DNA of 64,000 nucleotides, taken from positions 62,001 to 126,000 of the forward strand of contig CAJTPM010000003.1 in the NCBI GenBank assembly GCA_910578085.1, written 5' to 3'. Below the pieces are notes generated by a model, which made no database searches, was not told where the DNA came from, and worked only from the letters and a program-made list of their open reading frames with translations. Positions 61,436 to 64,000 of the stretch are shown here, piece by piece (the stretch's first letter is position 1; every line of letters begins with the position of its first letter). Made by a program: the position numbers and the translations under genes. The stretch comes from an uncultured Lachnospiraceae bacterium (GTDB lineage Bacteria; Bacillota; Clostridia; Lachnospirales; Lachnospiraceae).

Positions 61436-62362
61436 ATGAAAAAACTTTTTAGGAAAGGATTTCTTTTTTCTGGGATCGTTTGTTTTTTCTGTGTGGCATT
61501 TGTGTTTTTATCTATGCGGGAACCATACAGAGGGGTTATAGCCAAATGGACAGACAGCGAAGAGTTTATGGATGCAAGTGGAATGTTGCCTTATTTTGAG
61601 CAGGTTAGAACGTCTGATCAAACAACACAGTTAGTTATTGGCGACAGTATCTGCAGACAGATGTTTGCAGGATTAAGTGAGTACAATCCTCAGATGAGTA
61701 TTCAGGCGACAAATGCAGCGCTTATGATAACTGGCCAGTATTTACTGGCAGAAGAGTATCTGAAAGCACATCCTGAGGCTACAGATGTCTTTTTGGTAAT
61801 GCATCCTGTGGCAATTACAAGGACCTTTGATACAGAGTGGGGATATCGCTATGGTGTTATGACTTATGCAGAAACAGATACAATCAGCTATCTGGATGAA
61901 AATACTCTGGATGATATGGCAGATGTGTATGGTCGTTTTTTTATGAAAAAAGAGGTTGTGAATGTGATAGAGAATTCGCCAATGATGCGAAAGCTGTACC
62001 TGAGTTATATCAATATCAACAAAAGTGATTATGTGCAGAGTTCTCCTTTTGAAATAGCAGACCAGTATGTCAGAAATTTATATGATTTATGTGAGGAGAA
62101 CGGTGTGGAATTACATGTATATGCTTCGCCGGTATCCGAGACTTTCAGGGAGCAGACAGAGGAGCTTGAAAAAGCCTATGATATAACCTGGATGAGTACC
62201 TGTTATCCGGATTTTTTCCAGAATATTTTGTATTATCCGGATGAATGGTCCGAAGATACAAGTCATTTCAGCGGGGAACATGCCGAGAGGGAAGAACTGA
62301 ATAAAATTATTGATATCGCTTATGAGGGAACTGTACTGCTTGAAAATTTGAGGAAAAATTAA
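61436..62362 (+). CDS. SGNH-fold O-acetylation partner protein
   Basis: 308 residues with one N-terminal membrane helix (about 8-26) and an extracellular part. VIGDSICRQMF carries the GDS motif of SGNH hydrolases and DTSHFSGEHAE the D-x-x-H motif, so a Ser-His-Asp triad seems complete. Partner of the preceding MBOAT protein, as in alginate- or exopolysaccharide-type O-acetylation systems. ATG 61436 follows GGGAGGA. Confidence 0.8.
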   Translation: MKKLFRKGFLFSGIVCFFCVAFVFLSMREPYRGVIAKWTDSEEFMDASGMLPYFEQVRTSDQTTQLVIGDSICRQMFAGLSEYNPQMSIQATNAALMITGQYLLAEEYLKAHPEATDVFLVMHPVAITRTFDTEWGYRYGVMTYAETDTISYLDENTLDDMADVYGRFFMKKEVVNVIENSPMMRKLYLSYININKSDYVQSSPFEIADQYVRNLYDLCEENGVELHVYASPVSETFREQTEELEKAYDITWMSTCYPDFFQNILYYPDEWSEDTSHFSGEHAEREELNKIIDIAYEGTVLLENLRKN

Positions 62363-62526
62363 TTCTGCTTTAACTGATAATAAAGGGATACAAAACATAC
62401 ATTAAAGTATTCTTCCCTCTGTACTGTATATGGACAAGGATAATCCCCGGGTTTTCAGTTGTTATGAAAGAACTGTATCAGATACTGGTTTTATCGGGTG
62501 CTTTTCCGAACATATTAACATTTTCC

Positions 62527-62554
62527 TTGCAATTTCTATATCTCATGTTATAAT
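62527..62554 (+). promoter_or_regulatory. Predicted sigma-A promoter of the PP2C-kinase pair
   Basis: TTGCAA (62527-62532), 16 bases, TATAAT (62549-62554) with TG extended -10. The 322-base gap contains this promoter and a leader of about 120 bases; nothing else was seen. Confidence 0.55.
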
Positions 62555-62684
62555 CAGTTTATCTGAAAATCTTTTTAATCTCAAAGTTATCTGTAAAAGT
62601 CATTTGATCTTAAAATTGTATTACCGCAATTTTTATCCAGATAGTTTATATTTATTTTTTATAAGAACTGGAAAGGAAGGATTT

Positions 62685-63506
62685 ATGGTTTCATCATTCT
62701 ATTATGACAAAGGGAATTTTGCGCCCTCACAGCAGGATGCCCTTGTTCTGGAAGTGGCTGTCCTTGGAAGAAGAGAGGCTGCCCTTCTTGTGGTATGCGA
62801 TGGAATAGGCGGTCTGAGAGAGGGCGAGTATGCCAGCAGTTACGTCACGATGCGACTTCGAAGCTGGTTTTATGAGGTGTATTTGAGATGCAGAAAAAGA
62901 GGGTATGGATGGAGACGGGTACAGAGGGATTGTATCGGCATACTGTATGACTGCAACCAATATCTGCAACGTTATGGGGCAGAACGTGGGATCAGACTTG
63001 GAACAACGATGACGATGGTATTGCTGCAGGGAAGGCGCTTTTTCAGTTGGGCAAAGGCACCATTGTTTGTGAAATATCAGCTCTTTCATATGGGAGACAG
63101 CAGGGCTTACCACCTGGGGAAATGGTGTCAGAGGCTGACAGAAGATGATAGTTGCGGGGACAATATGTTATGCAGGTGTGTCGGCAGTTTCTCCTGGCAG
63201 GATGTGCAGAAAAGGCAGGGACATCTGTGGCCGGGGGAAAGGATTTTATTGTGCAGTGATGGGTTCTGGCGGCGGCTGGAAGAGACGGAGATGGCGGAGA
63301 GTCTGGGAAACAGGGGAAGAACCTGGCGGAGCTTAAGGCTATCGGAGGAGCAGATGAAGAAAAGGTTGCGGAAGCTGGGGGATGCAGCGAGAGCGCGGGG
63401 AGAGAAAGATAATCAGGCGGCGGTGATCGTGGGTATGGAAGGAATAGTACACAGCGGAAAGGCATATGCGGCAGATGAAAGGAAACAGAAAAGACATGTG
63501 CAATAA
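62685..63506 (+). CDS. PP2C-family Ser/Thr protein phosphatase
   Basis: 273 residues. Metal-binding motifs are VVCDGIGGLREGEYAS, HMGDSRAYHL, LLCSDGFWRRL and KDNQAAVIV, matching PP2C motifs 2, 6, 8 and 11. ATG 62685 follows AAAGGAAGG; 85 more codons upstream are open but AT-rich and not family-like. Paired with the downstream kinase, 35 bases away, as in PrpC-PrkC systems. Confidence 0.88.
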   Translation: MVSSFYYDKGNFAPSQQDALVLEVAVLGRREAALLVVCDGIGGLREGEYASSYVTMRLRSWFYEVYLRCRKRGYGWRRVQRDCIGILYDCNQYLQRYGAERGIRLGTTMTMVLLQGRRFFSWAKAPLFVKYQLFHMGDSRAYHLGKWCQRLTEDDSCGDNMLCRCVGSFSWQDVQKRQGHLWPGERILLCSDGFWRRLEETEMAESLGNRGRTWRSLRLSEEQMKKRLRKLGDAARARGEKDNQAAVIVGMEGIVHSGKAYAADERKQKRHVQ

Positions 63507-63541
63507 ATAGTTAAGAGAAGCGGAAAGGAAGGCGGAAGCGG

Positions 63542-64000
63542 ATGAAAGAGGAAAACTGCGGAAAAAGAGGGTGGGAGGAAATATTCTGCCAGACCTGCAT
63601 CTGGTCTGAAAGATATGAGATAAAAGAGATTCTGGGAGTGGGAGGGACGGGAAAGGTATATCTGGCATGGGATATCAGGTTGGAACGTTTTGTGGCAATC
63701 AAAATTCTGGAACAGGTGACAGAACAGTTTCAAGAAGAGATTGGGGTGCTCAGAAAACAGAGCCTTTGGATGCTGCCGGCAATTTATGATGCCTGGATAG
63801 AAGAAAATAAAACGGGTGTTATTGTAATGGAATATGTGGAAGGACAGAATTTGAAAGAATATCTGGCAATGCACAGACAGACTCCGGAGAGGCAGATTTA
63901 TAAGTGGGGATTGCAGTTAGGGATCTTTTTAGTGAGACTTCACAGTGAAAATCCTAAAATATTATATCGTGATTTAAAACCAGAAAATATTATAGTGCAG
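63542..64000 (+). CDS. Ser/Thr protein kinase, N-terminal part (3' end outside window)
   Basis: The first 153 codons are visible. The glycine loop is LGVGGTGKVYLAWD, the ATP lysine lies in FVAIKIL, and the catalytic loop reads YRDLKPEN (Y in place of H of the HRD motif). The start ATG 63542 follows GGAAGGCGGA. Whether PASTA or membrane parts follow cannot be seen. Lies behind the PP2C gene. Confidence 0.9.
   Translation, partial: MKEENCGKRGWEEIFCQTCIWSERYEIKEILGVGGTGKVYLAWDIRLERFVAIKILEQVTEQFQEEIGVLRKQSLWMLPAIYDAWIEENKTGVIVMEYVEGQNLKEYLAMHRQTPERQIYKWGLQLGIFLVRLHSENPKILYRDLKPENIIVQ

Overview
The window is a chromosome segment from a motile, low-to-mid GC Gram-positive anaerobe, most likely Lachnospiraceae (Clostridia). 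The evidence is the Bacillus/Clostridia gene order (topA, codY, one long fla/che operon, rpsB, tsf, then pyrH, frr, uppS, cdsA, dxr, rseP), AGGAGG-type ribosome binding sites, and Firmicutes-type families such as FliY, CheC, CheD, CodY and a SwrB-like protein. No tRNA, rRNA or CRISPR array was found.

Region 1 (1-2.4 kb) holds the 3' part of topA and the complete codY. The trmFO, xerC/codV and hslVU genes that lie between them in Bacillus are absent. Region 2 (2.5-36.2 kb) is a nearly unbroken + strand fla/che operon: flgBC, fliEFGHIJ, a MotE-like gene, fliK, flgD, a TIGR02530-type gene, flgE, motAB, fliLMY, cheY, fliOPQR, flhBAFG, a PilZ gene, cheBAWCD, a small membrane gene, the sigma-28 gene, a SwrB-like gene and an MltG-like membrane gene. 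It encodes the basal body, export apparatus, hook, stator, switch and most of the chemotaxis pathway. Flagellin, filament cap, hook-associated proteins, cheR and flgM are not here. A strong terminator ends it. Internal signals (a sigma-28-like promoter before fliK, a folded flgE leader, a terminator plus sigma-A promoter between flgE and motA) suggest it is read as sub-operons. Region 3 (36.3-38.4 kb) is rpsB-tsf.

Region 4 (38.3-43.1 kb) is the most unusual part. It is an AT-rich accessory island inserted directly behind tsf, in a place where pyrH follows in many Firmicutes. It contains two consecutive toxin-antitoxin-like cassettes: HTH regulator/nucleotidyltransferase plus Phd/Doc, then a VbhA-like antitoxin, Fic toxin and a decayed gene. 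About 95 bases covering the tsf stop codon and terminator occur three times, once at tsf and once at the end of each cassette. The extra copies keep the last four tsf codons with only synonymous changes. This looks like repeated capture of cassettes at a tsf 3'-end attachment site. No integrase is in view. Doc and two other genes in the island are broken.

Region 5 (43.3-50.6 kb) holds a DHH phosphoesterase, an unknown gene behind a sigma-28-type promoter (a candidate new late flagellar gene), a DUF2156-GNAT fusion next to argJ, a polysaccharide deacetylase and a bactofilin. Region 6 (50.6-56.3 kb) is the conserved pyrH-frr-uppS-cdsA-dxr-rseP block (nucleotide, translation, lipid, isoprenoid and envelope functions). 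Region 7 (56.4-64 kb) has a response-regulator diguanylate cyclase, a convergent secreted GH25 lysozyme with cell-wall-binding repeats, a ~0.5 kb inverted-repeat element with target duplication, an MBOAT/SGNH O-acetylation pair, and a PP2C phosphatase with the start of a Ser/Thr kinase.
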